DNA of 64,000 nucleotides from Mycobacterium sp. DL99 (GTDB lineage Bacteria; Actinomycetota; Actinomycetes; Mycobacteriales; Mycobacteriaceae). Positions 45,441 through 55,029 of the stretch are shown here, piece by piece. Made by a program: the position numbers and the translations under genes. The notes beneath the pieces are model-generated. The model saw only the letters and a program-made list of their open reading frames with translations. It searched no databases and was not told the origin of the DNA. The DNA lies in contig NZ_SJOM01000007.1 in NCBI RefSeq assembly GCF_004762045.1, positions 5,729,565 through 5,793,564 on the forward strand, read 5' to 3'. Positions within the stretch are counted from its first letter, which is position 1, and every line of letters begins with the position of its first letter.

Positions 45441-46553
45441 TCACCAATCGTCATAGTCATCGCCACCATCCCCCGTGTCGTGTTCCAAAGGAGCCGGGAC
45501 CGCCAGTCCGGTCGCGGTGCCCCCACCGCCACCGGCACGCTGGCCGCCGCCCATCATGCCCATGCCGCCGCCCATGCCGCCGCCCGTCGCATTGGCCGCT
45601 GCCACCGGGGCGACACCGCCGACCACAGCGGCGCTGGCACCGGGGTCGACCGAGACCGGTGCGGTGCTGCCACCGCCCACCATCTTCGCCAGCAAGGGCG
45701 TCTGCGGGCTGCCGCCACCGGAGCCCCCGGGCAGACCCGCGGCCTTGACCATGCCCGCACCACTGCTGGGACCGGAGCCGCCGGCCGCCGGATGGTTAGA
45801 GAACGCCGAGAAGGGGCTGGGCCCACCGCCGGTGCCCTTGCCACCCGAACCCAACATCGACGTCAGCTGCTGCAGGGGCTGCGACAACTGCTGCAGCGGT
45901 TGGGAGAGCTGCTGCGGAATCTGGCCGGCCATCTGCGGCAGCTGGCCCAGAATCTGCGGCAGCTGGCTGATCAGCTGCATCATCGAATCGGCGCCCTTCT
46001 GGGCCGCCTGCTGAGCTTGCGCCGTCGGCGGGGTGCCGACCTGCGGGAGGTTGGCCACCGTGCTGAGGCTGTCCGCCATTTCCGCGGAGGCGGCCGAGAC
46101 GGTCGCGGTGTTCTGCGCCAAACCTGCCTTGACCCGGCTCTCGATCAGCGCCTGCGCATTGGGGCCGGCAAGCGGCCCCAGGGCCAAAATGCCCATGACC
46201 TCCTGCTGGACCTCTTCCGCGGCCGCATTCACGATCGTCTTGGTCTCCGCCACGGTCGCTGCCATTTTCATCAACGCGGTGGAGATGGCCTGCGCCTGTA
46301 GACCATTGGCCTCGTGTCCGCCGATCATCGTGGTCGCCTCACCCGAGGCGGCCAACGCCGCGCCGCCTTCCCACGAACCCTGCAGCTTCGAGAGCTGGCT
46401 GGTCTGTTGCGGGACGACTGTGCCACTGATCTTGGCGGCGATCTTCTGATACGACGCCGCCGCCGCGGTCAGCTGTTCCTCGTCGACACTCGGCCAACCC
46501 GGCCCGAGCAAGGTCTGCGACCCGTACGGGCTACTGTCGCGCTCTATCGCCAT
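45441..46553 (-). CDS. ESX (type VII)-associated protein with PPE/EspB-like layout
   Basis: Protein of 370 residues. The N-terminal helical half (about 20-190) has a Trp-x-Gly-type turn (GSWEGG) between helices and long Ala-rich amphipathic helices. Then come tandem Gln/Leu/Pro repeats (QQLSQPLQQLSQPLQQL) and a Gly/Met-rich low-complexity C-terminus ending in an acidic DDYDDW. The layout recalls EspB/PPE-type ESX substrates, but it lacks an N-terminal PPE and I cannot name the family. It is followed within 27 bases by its partner gene. In M. tuberculosis a PPE gene (PPE63) lies at this place next to ltp2, as I remember, so the slot appears to hold ESX substrates in both. Confidence 0.65.
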   Translation of the reverse strand: MAIERDSSPYGSQTLLGPGWPSVDEEQLTAAAASYQKIAAKISGTVVPQQTSQLSKLQGSWEGGAALAASGEATTMIGGHEANGLQAQAISTALMKMAATVAETKTIVNAAAEEVQQEVMGILALGPLAGPNAQALIESRVKAGLAQNTATVSAASAEMADSLSTVANLPQVGTPPTAQAQQAAQKGADSMMQLISQLPQILGQLPQMAGQIPQQLSQPLQQLSQPLQQLTSMLGSGGKGTGGGPSPFSAFSNHPAAGGSGPSSGAGMVKAAGLPGGSGGGSPQTPLLAKMVGGGSTAPVSVDPGASAAVVGGVAPVAAANATGGGMGGGMGMMGGGQRAGGGGGTATGLAVPAPLEHDTGDGGDDYDDW

Positions 46554-46634
46554 GCCGCGGCCCCCCTATCTACCCGTGATGATGCACATCCGGAGCAAAC
46601 ATTACCGTGCCAATCAGGGGTGGCGATGCACCTT

Positions 46635-47792
46635 TTATCCGAGGATCAATCCGGATGTCGGCACACCGGTTCCGGCGGTGACCAGTACATGCTCGACGCC
46701 CTCGACCTGGTTGACCGAGGTCCCCCGCAACTGGCGCACGCCCTCGGCAATGCCGTTCATGCCGTGGATGTAGGCCTCGCCGAGCTGACCGCCGTGGGTG
46801 TTGATCGGCAGCCGTCCGCCGAGCTCGATGGCGCCCCCGGCAATGAAGTCCTTGGCCTCACCCTTACCGCAGAAACCGAGCTCCTCGAGCTGGATCAACG
46901 TGTACGGGGTGAAGTGGTCGTAGAGGATCGCGGTCTGGATGTCGTCGGGCGACAGGCCACTCTGCTGCCAGAGCTGACGGCCGACCAGACCCATCTCGGG
47001 AAGCCCGAGCTCGTCGCGGTAGTACGAGTACATGGTGAACTGGTCGGTGCCGGCACCTTGGGCAGCGGCCTCGATGATCGCCGGCCGGTGCTTGAGGTCC
47101 TTGGCCCGCTCGGGGGTGGTGACGACGATGGCCACGCCGCCGTCGCTCTCCTGGCAGCAGTCCAGCAGCCGCAGCGGTTCGGCGATCCACCGCGAGTTCT
47201 GGTGATCCTCGATGGTGATCGGCTTGCCGTAGAAGAACGCCTTCGGGTTGGTCGCGGCATGCTTGCGGTCTGCCACCGACACCGCGCCGAAATCCGCACT
47301 CGTGGCGCCGTATTCATGCATGTAACGCTGCGCGATCATCGCCACCGAGGCGGCCGGGGTGCTCAGCCCGTGCGGGTAGGACCAGCTGTACTCCACGCCG
47401 CGCGAATCGGCGTTGACGGTCAGGCCGGTCATCACCTGGCCGAACCGGAACTCGGAGCGCTCGTTGAACGCCCGGTAGGCCACAACGACTTCCGCCACAC
47501 CGGTCGCGACGGCCAGAGCCGCCTGCTGGACGGTCGCGGCCGCGGCACCGCCGCCGTAACCGATCTGGCTGAAGAACTTGAGATCTCCGATCCCGGTGGA
47601 GCGGGCCACGGCGGTCTCCAGATTGGAGTCCATCGTGAACGTCACCAGACCGTCTACGTCGGACGGCTTGAGGCCGGCGTCGTCGAGTGCGTCGAGCACC
47701 GCCTCGGCGGCCAGACGCAGTTCACTGCGACCGGAGTTCTTGGAGAAGTCGGTGGCGCCGATACCGGCGATGGCTGCCTTGCCGGAGAGCAT
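46635..47792 (-). CDS. ltp2: Steroid side-chain retro-aldolase Ltp2 (thiolase fold)
   Basis: Thiolase-superfamily lyase of 385 residues. It cleaves 17-hydroxy-3-oxo-pregn-4-ene-20-carboxyl-CoA into androstenedione and propionyl-CoA, together with the DUF35 domain of ChsH2. The N-terminus KAAIAGIGATDFSKNSGRSELRLAAEAV and segments YGGGAAAATVQQAALAVATGVAEVVV and PINTHGGQLGEAYIHGMNG match lipid-transfer/thiolase-like proteins. ATG 47792 overlaps the chsH1 stop by one base; the longer open frame upstream is a shadow of chsH1. It is the last gene of the cyp125-led operon. I equate it with Rv3540c. Confidence 0.94.
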   Translation of the reverse strand: MLSGKAAIAGIGATDFSKNSGRSELRLAAEAVLDALDDAGLKPSDVDGLVTFTMDSNLETAVARSTGIGDLKFFSQIGYGGGAAAATVQQAALAVATGVAEVVVAYRAFNERSEFRFGQVMTGLTVNADSRGVEYSWSYPHGLSTPAASVAMIAQRYMHEYGATSADFGAVSVADRKHAATNPKAFFYGKPITIEDHQNSRWIAEPLRLLDCCQESDGGVAIVVTTPERAKDLKHRPAIIEAAAQGAGTDQFTMYSYYRDELGLPEMGLVGRQLWQQSGLSPDDIQTAILYDHFTPYTLIQLEELGFCGKGEAKDFIAGGAIELGGRLPINTHGGQLGEAYIHGMNGIAEGVRQLRGTSVNQVEGVEHVLVTAGTGVPTSGLILG

Positions 47793-48199
47793 CAGTTGTC
47801 CCCCAAAGTAAGTGTGGACGTGGCGATGACGTGGTTGCCAAGGCTGTTGCTGCCCACCACTTTCAGTGTCACCAGGTCGCCCTCGATCTCCGTGACCTCC
47901 CCGGTGAAGGTGATGGTGTCGTAGGCGTACCAGGGCACCCCGAGGCGCAGCTTGATCGACTTGACGAACGCGTTCGGACCGGCCCAGTCGGTCACGTACC
48001 GACCGACCAGCCCGGTGTCGGTGAGGATGTTGACGAAGATGTCCTTGGACCCCTTGGCCTGCGCCAAGTCCCGGTCGTGGTGCACATCCTGGTAGTCGCG
48101 CGTCGCGATGGCGGTGGAGACGATGAACGTCGGGTCGCCGTAGATCTTGAGTTCGGGCAACTTGGTGCCGACCCGAACGTCGGAGACAGTCAGGCTCAT
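47792..48199 (-). CDS. chsH1: MaoC-like enoyl-CoA hydratase subunit ChsH1
   Basis: Hot-dog fold protein of 135 residues forming the hydratase with ChsH2. It hydrates the propionyl side-chain enoyl-CoA of the C22 steroid. Key segments are TRDYQDVHHDRDLAQAKGSKDIFVN, with the hydratase Asp/His, and TLTLGDN at the end. The ATG at 48199 (MSLTVSDV) is chosen over one five codons upstream because it overlaps the chsH2 stop by four bases (ATGA). I equate it with Rv3541c. Confidence 0.93.
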   Translation of the reverse strand: MSLTVSDVRVGTKLPELKIYGDPTFIVSTAIATRDYQDVHHDRDLAQAKGSKDIFVNILTDTGLVGRYVTDWAGPNAFVKSIKLRLGVPWYAYDTITFTGEVTEIEGDLVTLKVVGSNSLGNHVIATSTLTLGDN

Positions 48200-49167
48200 G
48201 CTTGTGGCTCCCATGCGTACAACGTCCAGGCCGGGCTGATCTCACTGTCCGGGAAGTCGATATAGGTTGCGGTGACCGGCATTCCGATCTTCACCTGGTC
48301 GGCAGCGATCCCGCGCAGCTCGCCGAGCATCCGGACCCCCTCCTCAAGTTCAACGAGGGCGATCACGAACGGCAGACTGCGTCCGGGCACCTTGGGCGCA
48401 TGGTGCACGACGTAGCTGAACACCGTGCCCTTGCCGGAGGCCACCACGTAATCGACGGGGGCATCTTTGTCGGCCCACACCGCGGGCACCGGCGGGTGCT
48501 GCAAGGTGCCATCGGGGCGGCGTTGGATCCGCAGCTCGTGGGCATTGATACCGTCCCAGAAGAACTTGGTATCCCGCGACGAGGACGGCCGCATCAGCTT
48601 GTCCGGGTCGAGATCTTCTGGGATCTCGTTGGTTTCAGAGTCTTCCGCGGCTGCCTGCTTACCGGCGGGGAGGAACTTCATGATGCGCCAGTCCATGTCG
48701 GCGACTTCCTCGTCACCGACATGCCAGCGGATCTTCTGATTGATGAAGTAGCCCTCGCCCAGTGCGGTCTGCTTGGGACCGACGATGCCGACGATCTCGG
48801 CGCTCATCACCACCTGTTCGCCAGGCTGGATGTAGCGGTGGTAGGTCTGGTCGCAGTTGGTGGCGACGACACCGACATACCCGGCATCGTCGAACAACTT
48901 CATCGCCCTACCCAGCGGATCATCGTCGGACCGGGAGCGTCCCAGCCCCATCATGGTCCAGACCTGGATCATCGCCGGCGGCGCCACGATGCCGGGATGA
49001 CCCGCAGCTCTAGCGGCTTCCGCGTCGACGTAGATCGGGTTCTTGTCACCGATCGCGTCGACCCAGTGGTGAATCATGGGCTGATTCACCGGGTCCCGAG
49101 CCACCGTCGGTTTGCTCGTCCCGGACGCGATGATCTGGTCGATACCGGCCTGCAGATTCACGCTCAT
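48196..49167 (-). CDS. chsH2: ChsH2: MaoC-like hydratase fused to DUF35 zinc/OB domain
   Basis: Two-domain protein of 323 residues. The N-terminal MaoC-like half (IHHWVDAIGDKNPIYVDAEAARAAGHPGIVAPPAM) pairs with ChsH1 as hydratase. The C-terminal DUF35 domain (about 195-323, HELRIQRRPDGTLQHPPVPAVW, GKGTVFSYVVHHAP) docks with and activates Ltp2. The usual DUF35 zinc cysteines are not seen, as I remember for this enzyme. Hydration and aldol cleavage are thereby linked physically. It lies 15 bases after fadE29 and overlaps chsH1. I equate it with Rv3542c. Confidence 0.94.
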   Translation of the reverse strand: MSVNLQAGIDQIIASGTSKPTVARDPVNQPMIHHWVDAIGDKNPIYVDAEAARAAGHPGIVAPPAMIQVWTMMGLGRSRSDDDPLGRAMKLFDDAGYVGVVATNCDQTYHRYIQPGEQVVMSAEIVGIVGPKQTALGEGYFINQKIRWHVGDEEVADMDWRIMKFLPAGKQAAAEDSETNEIPEDLDPDKLMRPSSSRDTKFFWDGINAHELRIQRRPDGTLQHPPVPAVWADKDAPVDYVVASGKGTVFSYVVHHAPKVPGRSLPFVIALVELEEGVRMLGELRGIAADQVKIGMPVTATYIDFPDSEISPAWTLYAWEPQA

Positions 49168-49182
49168 CTCAATCCCTCGCTG

Positions 49183-50346
49183 TTACCGGGTCACCCTCGG
49201 CACCCGCAGGCCCGACGCCGCGATCATCTCGCGCATGACCTCGTTGACGCCACCGCCGAAGGTGATGACCAGGTTGCGCTTGGTCATCTTGTCCAGCCAG
49301 ACCAATAGTTCGGCGGTCTCCGAGTCCGCCGGGTTGCCGTAACCGCCGACAATCTCTTCGGCCAACCGGCCAACCTCTTGCAGCCGTTCGGTGGAGAACA
49401 CCTTGGTCGCGGCGGCATCGGCCACGGCGATGGTCTCGCCGGAGGCCGCGACCTGCCAGTTGAGCAGTTCGTTGATCCGCCAGATCGACTTGATCTGCCC
49501 CAGAAGGTGTTTCACCTCGTTCTGCTCGATCGGTGGGACACCGTCCGAACCGGGCTTCGATGCCCAGGTGTGCACCTGGTCGTAGATGCCGGCGATACGG
49601 CCGGCGGGCCCGAGGCCGACCCGCTCGTGGTTGAGCTGGGTGGTGATGAGCTTCCAGCCGCCGTTCTCCTCACCGACGAGCATGTCGGCGGGCACGTGCA
49701 CATCGTTGTAGTACGTGGCGTTGGTGTGGTGCGCCCCGTCCGAAAGGATGATCGGGGTCCAGGAATAGCCGGGATCCTTGGTGTCGACGATCAGGATCGA
49801 GATGCCCTTGTGCTTGGCCGCGGTGGGGTCCGTACGGCAGGCCAGCCAGATGTAGTCGGCGTCGTGCGCGCCGGTGGTCCACATCTTCTGTCCGTTGACG
49901 ATGTATTCGTCACCGTGACGGACCGCGGTGGTACGCAGGGACGCCAGGTCGGTTCCGGCGTCGGGCTCGGAGTACCCGATGGCGAAATGCACTTCACCGG
50001 CGAGAATTCCGGGCAGGAACTTCTTCTTCTGCTCCTCGGTGCCGAGCGCCTGCAGGGTGGGGCCCACCGTCTGCAACGTGACCATCGGCAGCGGGATGTC
50101 GGCCCGGTTGGCCTCGTTGATGAAGATCTGCTGCTCGACCGGGCCGAAGCCCAGGCCGCCGTACTCCTTGGGCCAACCGACGCCGAGCTTGCCGTCGCTG
50201 CCCATGCGCTTGATCACCGCACGGTAGGCCTCGTTGTGCCGGTCGGACTCCATCGCCGCGGCCTCTTCGGGCGTGATGAGAGTCGAGAAGTATTCTCGCA
50301 GCTCGGCTTGCAGCGCGCGCTGCTCGGGCGTCAGGTCGATGAACAT
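49183..50346 (-). CDS. fadE29: Acyl-CoA dehydrogenase FadE29 (ChsE2)
   Basis: Acyl-CoA dehydrogenase subunit of 387 residues. With FadE28 it forms an alpha2-beta2 enzyme that desaturates the three-carbon side chain of 3-oxo-pregn-4-ene-20-carboxyl-CoA. It has the FAD/substrate segments FAIGYSEPDAGTDLASLRTTAV and YIVNGQKMWTTGAHDADYIWLACRT, and the C-terminal EEIVGGYGN flavin region. The start overlaps the fadE28 stop by one base (TAATG). I equate it with Rv3543c. Confidence 0.94.
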   Translation of the reverse strand: MFIDLTPEQRALQAELREYFSTLITPEEAAAMESDRHNEAYRAVIKRMGSDGKLGVGWPKEYGGLGFGPVEQQIFINEANRADIPLPMVTLQTVGPTLQALGTEEQKKKFLPGILAGEVHFAIGYSEPDAGTDLASLRTTAVRHGDEYIVNGQKMWTTGAHDADYIWLACRTDPTAAKHKGISILIVDTKDPGYSWTPIILSDGAHHTNATYYNDVHVPADMLVGEENGGWKLITTQLNHERVGLGPAGRIAGIYDQVHTWASKPGSDGVPPIEQNEVKHLLGQIKSIWRINELLNWQVAASGETIAVADAAATKVFSTERLQEVGRLAEEIVGGYGNPADSETAELLVWLDKMTKRNLVITFGGGVNEVMREMIAASGLRVPRVTR

Positions 50347-51350
50347 TACGCTCCCACCAAATCGAGGCGATGCGACGGACCACCCAACAGGCGGGTCAGG
50401 TCCTTGATCGAGGAGTAGTAGCGGTCCATCGGGTAGGTGATGTCCATACCCATACCGCCGTGCAGGTGATGACAGAGCCGCATGGCCGGAGCGGCCTGCG
50501 AGGTGAGCCAGTAGCCCAGGATGTTCAGATCCTCGTCAGCGTCAATGTCCTCGGACAGCCGCCACAGCGCCGACGTGGACAACAGCGAGATGGTCCGCGA
50601 GGCGATGTAGACCTCGGACAGCTGTGCGGCCACCGTCTGGAAGGTCGAGAGCGGACGGCCGAACTGCTCACGGGTCGCCACGTAGTCGGCGGTCAACCGC
50701 AGCGCGCCGGCGACCAGTCCGGCGGCGAACGCCCCGGTGGCGGCGAGCGCCAACTGGTTGACCCGGTGCGCACTCGCGCCGTCGAGCACGTCAGCCGCGT
50801 CGACCGCGACGTCGGCGAACGTGACCGCGTATTCGTCGGAACCGTTGGAGGTCGGGCTCTTGGCGACTGTCACACCCTCGGCCGAAGGCGAGACCACCAC
50901 CACCGCGTTATCGGCGGTCACCACCAGCCACTTGGCCGTCTCGGCATAGGGCACACCGACTTTGGTGCCGTTGAGCTTGCCTTCGGCGAAGTTTGTCGCG
51001 GGACGCTCCGGCAACGACTGTCCGGGCTCGTTGAGCGCCGCCGAGAGCACCGCACCCGTCGCGACATCGACGAGGTACCGGTCCTGCTGCGCGTCGGAGG
51101 CGAGGTCGAGCAACGACACCAGACCGAGGCCCACGGTGGCCAGCGCCGGGCCGATGGTGCCGTGCCGACCGATCTCGGTCAACGCGGTCGACAGCTCGGG
51201 CAGACCCAGACCGTCACCGCCGAGTCGTTCCGGTACTCCCAGCGCCGCGACACCACCGGAAACCAGTGCATCCCAGGTGTTGTCGCGTTCCAGAACAGAG
51301 GTCACCACATCGGCAACAGCCTGCTGCTCTGGGTTCGGTGTGAAATCCAC
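50346..51350 (-). CDS. fadE28: Acyl-CoA dehydrogenase FadE28 (ChsE1)
   Basis: Partner subunit of FadE29, 334 residues. It keeps the acyl-CoA dehydrogenase fold (PNPEQQAVADVVTSVLER start; ATREQFGRPLSTFQTVAAQLSEVYI; HHLHGGMGMDITYPMDRYY near the end) but is shorter and more divergent, as expected for the alpha-beta heterotetramer in which each subunit has half the flavin site. The GTG at 51350 has AAGGAGG about six bases upstream. It lies between cyp125 and fadE29. I equate it with Rv3544c. Confidence 0.93.
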   Translation of the reverse strand: MDFTPNPEQQAVADVVTSVLERDNTWDALVSGGVAALGVPERLGGDGLGLPELSTALTEIGRHGTIGPALATVGLGLVSLLDLASDAQQDRYLVDVATGAVLSAALNEPGQSLPERPATNFAEGKLNGTKVGVPYAETAKWLVVTADNAVVVVSPSAEGVTVAKSPTSNGSDEYAVTFADVAVDAADVLDGASAHRVNQLALAATGAFAAGLVAGALRLTADYVATREQFGRPLSTFQTVAAQLSEVYIASRTISLLSTSALWRLSEDIDADEDLNILGYWLTSQAAPAMRLCHHLHGGMGMDITYPMDRYYSSIKDLTRLLGGPSHRLDLVGA

Positions 51351-51385
51351 CCGAATCCTCCTTGATCCGTTAGGCGGTCAGTAGC

Positions 51386-52636
51386 TCAGTGCGCGACCGG
51401 GCACTGCCCGGTGTAATCGACCGGCCAGTGCTTGATGCCGTTGAGCCATCCGGACTTTAGCCGCTCGGGATCGCCGGTCGGCTGGAGGTCGGGCATGTGA
51501 TCGGCGACGGCGTTGAAGATCAGGTTGATCGTCAGGCGGGCCAGGTTGGCGCCGATGCAGTAGTGCGCCCCGGTGCCGCCGAAGCCGACGTGCGGGTTGG
51601 GATCGCGAAGGATGTTGAACGTGAACGGGTCCTCGAACACCGCGTCGTCGAAGTTCGCCGAACGGTAGGACATCACCACGCGCTCACCGGCCTTGATCTT
51701 GACACCGGCGATCTCGGTGTCCTCGCTGGCGGTGCGCTGGAAGGCCGAAACCGGCGTGGCCCAACGGATGATCTCGTCGACGGCGGTCTTCGGCCGCTCC
51801 CGCTTGAAAAGCTCCCACTGATCGGGATTCTGCGAGAACGCGATCATGCCGTGCGTGATGGAGTTACGGCTGGTCTCGTTGCCCGCGACCGCAAGCATGA
51901 TGACGAAGAAGCCGAACTCGTCGTCGCTGAGCTTCTCGCCGTCGATGTCGGCTTCGATCAGCTTGGTGACGATGTCGTCGGTGGGGTTCTTGCCGCGCTC
52001 CTCGGCCATCTTCATGGCGTAGGAGATGAGCTCGAAGGAGGACATGGCCGGATCGACGTCGGCGTACTCGGGATCGTCGCCGGCGGTCATCTCGTTGGAC
52101 CAGCGGAACAGCTTGTCGCGGTCGTCCTGCGGGACACCGAGCAGTTCGGCGATGGCCTGCAGCGGCAACTCGCAGGAGACCTGCTCGACGAAATCGCCGG
52201 TGTTGGACGCGGCGGCGTTCTTGGCGATCTGCTGCGCGCGGTTGTTCAGCTCGTCCTCGAGCCGCGAGAGCGCACGCGGGGTGAAGCCACGGGAGATGAT
52301 CTTGCGCAGACGGGTGTGGTGCGGTGCGTCCATGTTGAGCAGGACGGCGCGCTGGAGGTCGACCGCTTCGCGGGTCATCTCCTGCGGCCAGACCGGGATC
52401 GCGCCGTTCATCGAGCTGGAGAACACGTCGCTGCGCAGCGAGACGTCCTTGACGTCCTCGTGCCGGGTGACCAACCAGTAGCCCTTGTCTCCGAAGCCAC
52501 CGGTGCCGCCCGGGACGTCGACCCAGCGGACCGGCTCGGCCTTACGGAGCTCGGCGAGTTCCTCGACCGGCAGGCCCTTGAGGTTCAGCTCGGAATCGAG
52601 GAAGTCGAATTCCTTGGGGATGTTGGGGCAGCCCAT
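51386..52636 (-). CDS. cyp125: Cytochrome P450 CYP125, steroid C26-monooxygenase
   Basis: P450 of 416 residues. It hydroxylates cholesterol/cholestenone at C26 and oxidises it further to the acid, starting side-chain degradation. Seen are AVAGNETSRNSITHG (I-helix oxygen-binding region), the ExxR motif in DEIIRWATP, and the haem-ligand loop FGGTGAHYCIGANLAR. It is very close to the M. tuberculosis protein as I remember it, except for a shorter N-terminus. ATG 52636 (MGCPNIPKEFDF) with AGGAG eight bases upstream is preferred over 52747. It is the first gene of the ltp2 operon, opposite fadA5. I equate it with Rv3545c. Confidence 0.96.
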   Translation of the reverse strand: MGCPNIPKEFDFLDSELNLKGLPVEELAELRKAEPVRWVDVPGGTGGFGDKGYWLVTRHEDVKDVSLRSDVFSSSMNGAIPVWPQEMTREAVDLQRAVLLNMDAPHHTRLRKIISRGFTPRALSRLEDELNNRAQQIAKNAAASNTGDFVEQVSCELPLQAIAELLGVPQDDRDKLFRWSNEMTAGDDPEYADVDPAMSSFELISYAMKMAEERGKNPTDDIVTKLIEADIDGEKLSDDEFGFFVIMLAVAGNETSRNSITHGMIAFSQNPDQWELFKRERPKTAVDEIIRWATPVSAFQRTASEDTEIAGVKIKAGERVVMSYRSANFDDAVFEDPFTFNILRDPNPHVGFGGTGAHYCIGANLARLTINLIFNAVADHMPDLQPTGDPERLKSGWLNGIKHWPVDYTGQCPVAH

Positions 52637-52690
52637 GTGTCTAACTCCTAGTGTCTGCAGCAAGCCGTGCGGGTAGCCAGCGATGCTTGA

Positions 52691-52704
52691 AACAACGTGG
52701 TCTA
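52691..52704. promoter_or_regulatory. Imperfect KstR-like site upstream of cyp125
   Basis: AACAACGTGGTCTA matches TNNAACNNGTTNNA at all but two fixed positions (first base and middle T of GTT). It lies 55 bases before the cyp125 ATG, where an operator for that promoter would be expected. It may be a weaker second site beside the exact one at 52780. Confidence 0.45.
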
Positions 52705-52779
52705 GTACCAATTGTGACCATTGAAACACGGCTTGACCGCAGATCAAAGGCAGTGATACATCCGCGCTTGTCAGAGTAA

Positions 52780-52793
52780 TGAAACGTGTTCTA
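52780..52793. promoter_or_regulatory. KstR operator between cyp125 and fadA5
   Basis: TGAAACGTGTTCTA matches the KstR consensus TNNAACNNGTTNNA exactly. It lies 10 bases before the fadA5 ATG in the divergent gap with cyp125, mirroring the arrangement at kstD where the operator also nearly touches the plus-strand start codon. It should repress fadA5 and probably cyp125. Confidence 0.9.
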
Positions 52794-52794
52794 G

Positions 52795-53955
<1,161 letters not shown>

Positions 53956-53965
53956 GGCCTTCCCC

Positions 53966-54340
53966 GTGCCATTCTCAGATGCCGAGCGCATCGCGGCCGC
54001 ACAGGCCTACATCGATGCGCTGGTGAGCCATCAGGCGGATGCAGTCCCGTTCACACCGGACTGCATCCGCATCGAGATGGGGCTCAAGACCGGCCGCTCC
54101 GGAGATCATCTGCGGCGCAGCCTGAACAGCGGCCCGCAGTTCAAGTTGATCGAGAAGACCACGACGCCGGAATTCACCGTCGACGGCGATCAGGTCCGCG
54201 CTCGGTTCGACGTGCTCACCAAGCCGCGCCTGTTCGGGTGGCGGGTGTGCTCGCACGTCGACGAGACGTTCCTGATCCCGGCATCCGACGGAAAGATCCA
54301 CCACATCCGCGCCTCCCTGACCCCGTTCATCAGCCGCTAA
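53966..54340 (+). CDS. Small NTF2-like/DUF8021-like protein
   Basis: Protein of 124 residues. It has the pattern of NTF2-like cone folds: N-terminal helix with AERIAAAQAYIDALVSHQADAVPFTPDCIRIEMG, then beta-rich part DQVRARFDVLTKPRLFGWRVCSHVDETFLIP. Such proteins are isomerase-like or ligand-binding. It starts with GTG 10 bases after fadA5 and is probably co-transcribed with it and ddn, so a role in steroid-CoA handling is possible but not shown by sequence. Confidence 0.75.
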   Translation: MPFSDAERIAAAQAYIDALVSHQADAVPFTPDCIRIEMGLKTGRSGDHLRRSLNSGPQFKLIEKTTTPEFTVDGDQVRARFDVLTKPRLFGWRVCSHVDETFLIPASDGKIHHIRASLTPFISR

Positions 54341-54350
54341 GGTCCACCGC

Positions 54351-54830
54351 ATGGCCAACACCCCGCGCCCGCTGAACCCCAAACAGGTCGAACGGCTCAA
54401 CGCGAAATCGACCGGCACCGCCATCAAGTGGATGTCGCGCGCCCAGACCTGGATCTTCAAGAAGACGGGCGGGCGCTTCGGCGACAAGTTCCTGCGCGGC
54501 GCCGAAGTCGGCATCCTGACCACGGTCGGGCGCAAGTCGGGCGAGGAGCGTGACAGCCCGCTGCTGTTCCTGCAGGAGGGCAAACGCATCGTGCTGGTCG
54601 CCTCGCAGGGCGGCCGGGCCACCAACCCGATGTGGTACCTGAACCTGGTGGCCAACCCCCGGGTGAGGTTCCAGACCAAGCGCGAGACCTTGGAGCTCAC
54701 CGCGCGCGACGCCACCGACGCCGAACGCGACGTGTACTGGCCCAAACTGGACGCCATGTACGCCGACTTCGCGAACTACCGGTCCTACACAGACCGGAAG
54801 ATCCCGATCGTGATCTGCGACCCGGCATAG
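54351..54830 (+). CDS. ddn: Deazaflavin (F420)-dependent nitroreductase-family protein
   Basis: F420-binding split-barrel protein of 159 residues, of the Ddn family. It has GAEVGILTTVGRKSGEERDSPLLFLQEGKRIVLVASQGG followed by PMWYLNLVANPRVRFQ, the signature of these enzymes, which reduce quinones or nitro compounds with F420H2. It follows the NTF2-like gene by 10 bases and matches Rv3547 in position and length. It is probably a membrane-associated quinone reductase; the short hydrophobic N-terminus (about 25-35) would fit this. Confidence 0.92.
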   Translation: MANTPRPLNPKQVERLNAKSTGTAIKWMSRAQTWIFKKTGGRFGDKFLRGAEVGILTTVGRKSGEERDSPLLFLQEGKRIVLVASQGGRATNPMWYLNLVANPRVRFQTKRETLELTARDATDAERDVYWPKLDAMYADFANYRSYTDRKIPIVICDPA

Positions 54831-54844
54831 CCTGACGTTCGTCC

Positions 54845-54878
54845 AAAGTGCCCCCGACCTCGAGGTCGGGGGCACTTT
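54845..54878. terminator. Perfect palindromic hairpin after ddn
   Basis: A 34-base perfect palindrome: arms AAAGTGCCCCCGACCT at 54845-54860 and the complement at 54863-54878 around a central CG. It lies 15 bases after the ddn stop. GC-rich core and A/T ends make it a likely bidirectional terminator, closing the fadA5 operon. Confidence 0.8.
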
Positions 54879-55029
54879 GCGTTGCCAGGTGTCCCGGTGG
54901 TGACCAATTACGCAACTCTCGGTAGCAGAATTGACGAGTTGACAGAATTTTGATTATGTTCTGTGAGCGCGCACACAGTGAACGACAAGTGAGCGGCAGG
55001 CCACGTTTTCGTGAACCGATGGAGACCCT

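Noticed and set aside
47793-48245. N-terminal extension of Ltp2 by about 150 residues
   Set aside because: The extension is a shifted reading of chsH1 and has Arg/His-rich shadow composition; ATG 47792 overlaps the chsH1 stop and gives the expected length.
52637-52747. Longer CYP125 start at 52747
   Set aside because: It would place the KstR-like site inside the gene, and there is a good ribosome-binding site before ATG 52636.
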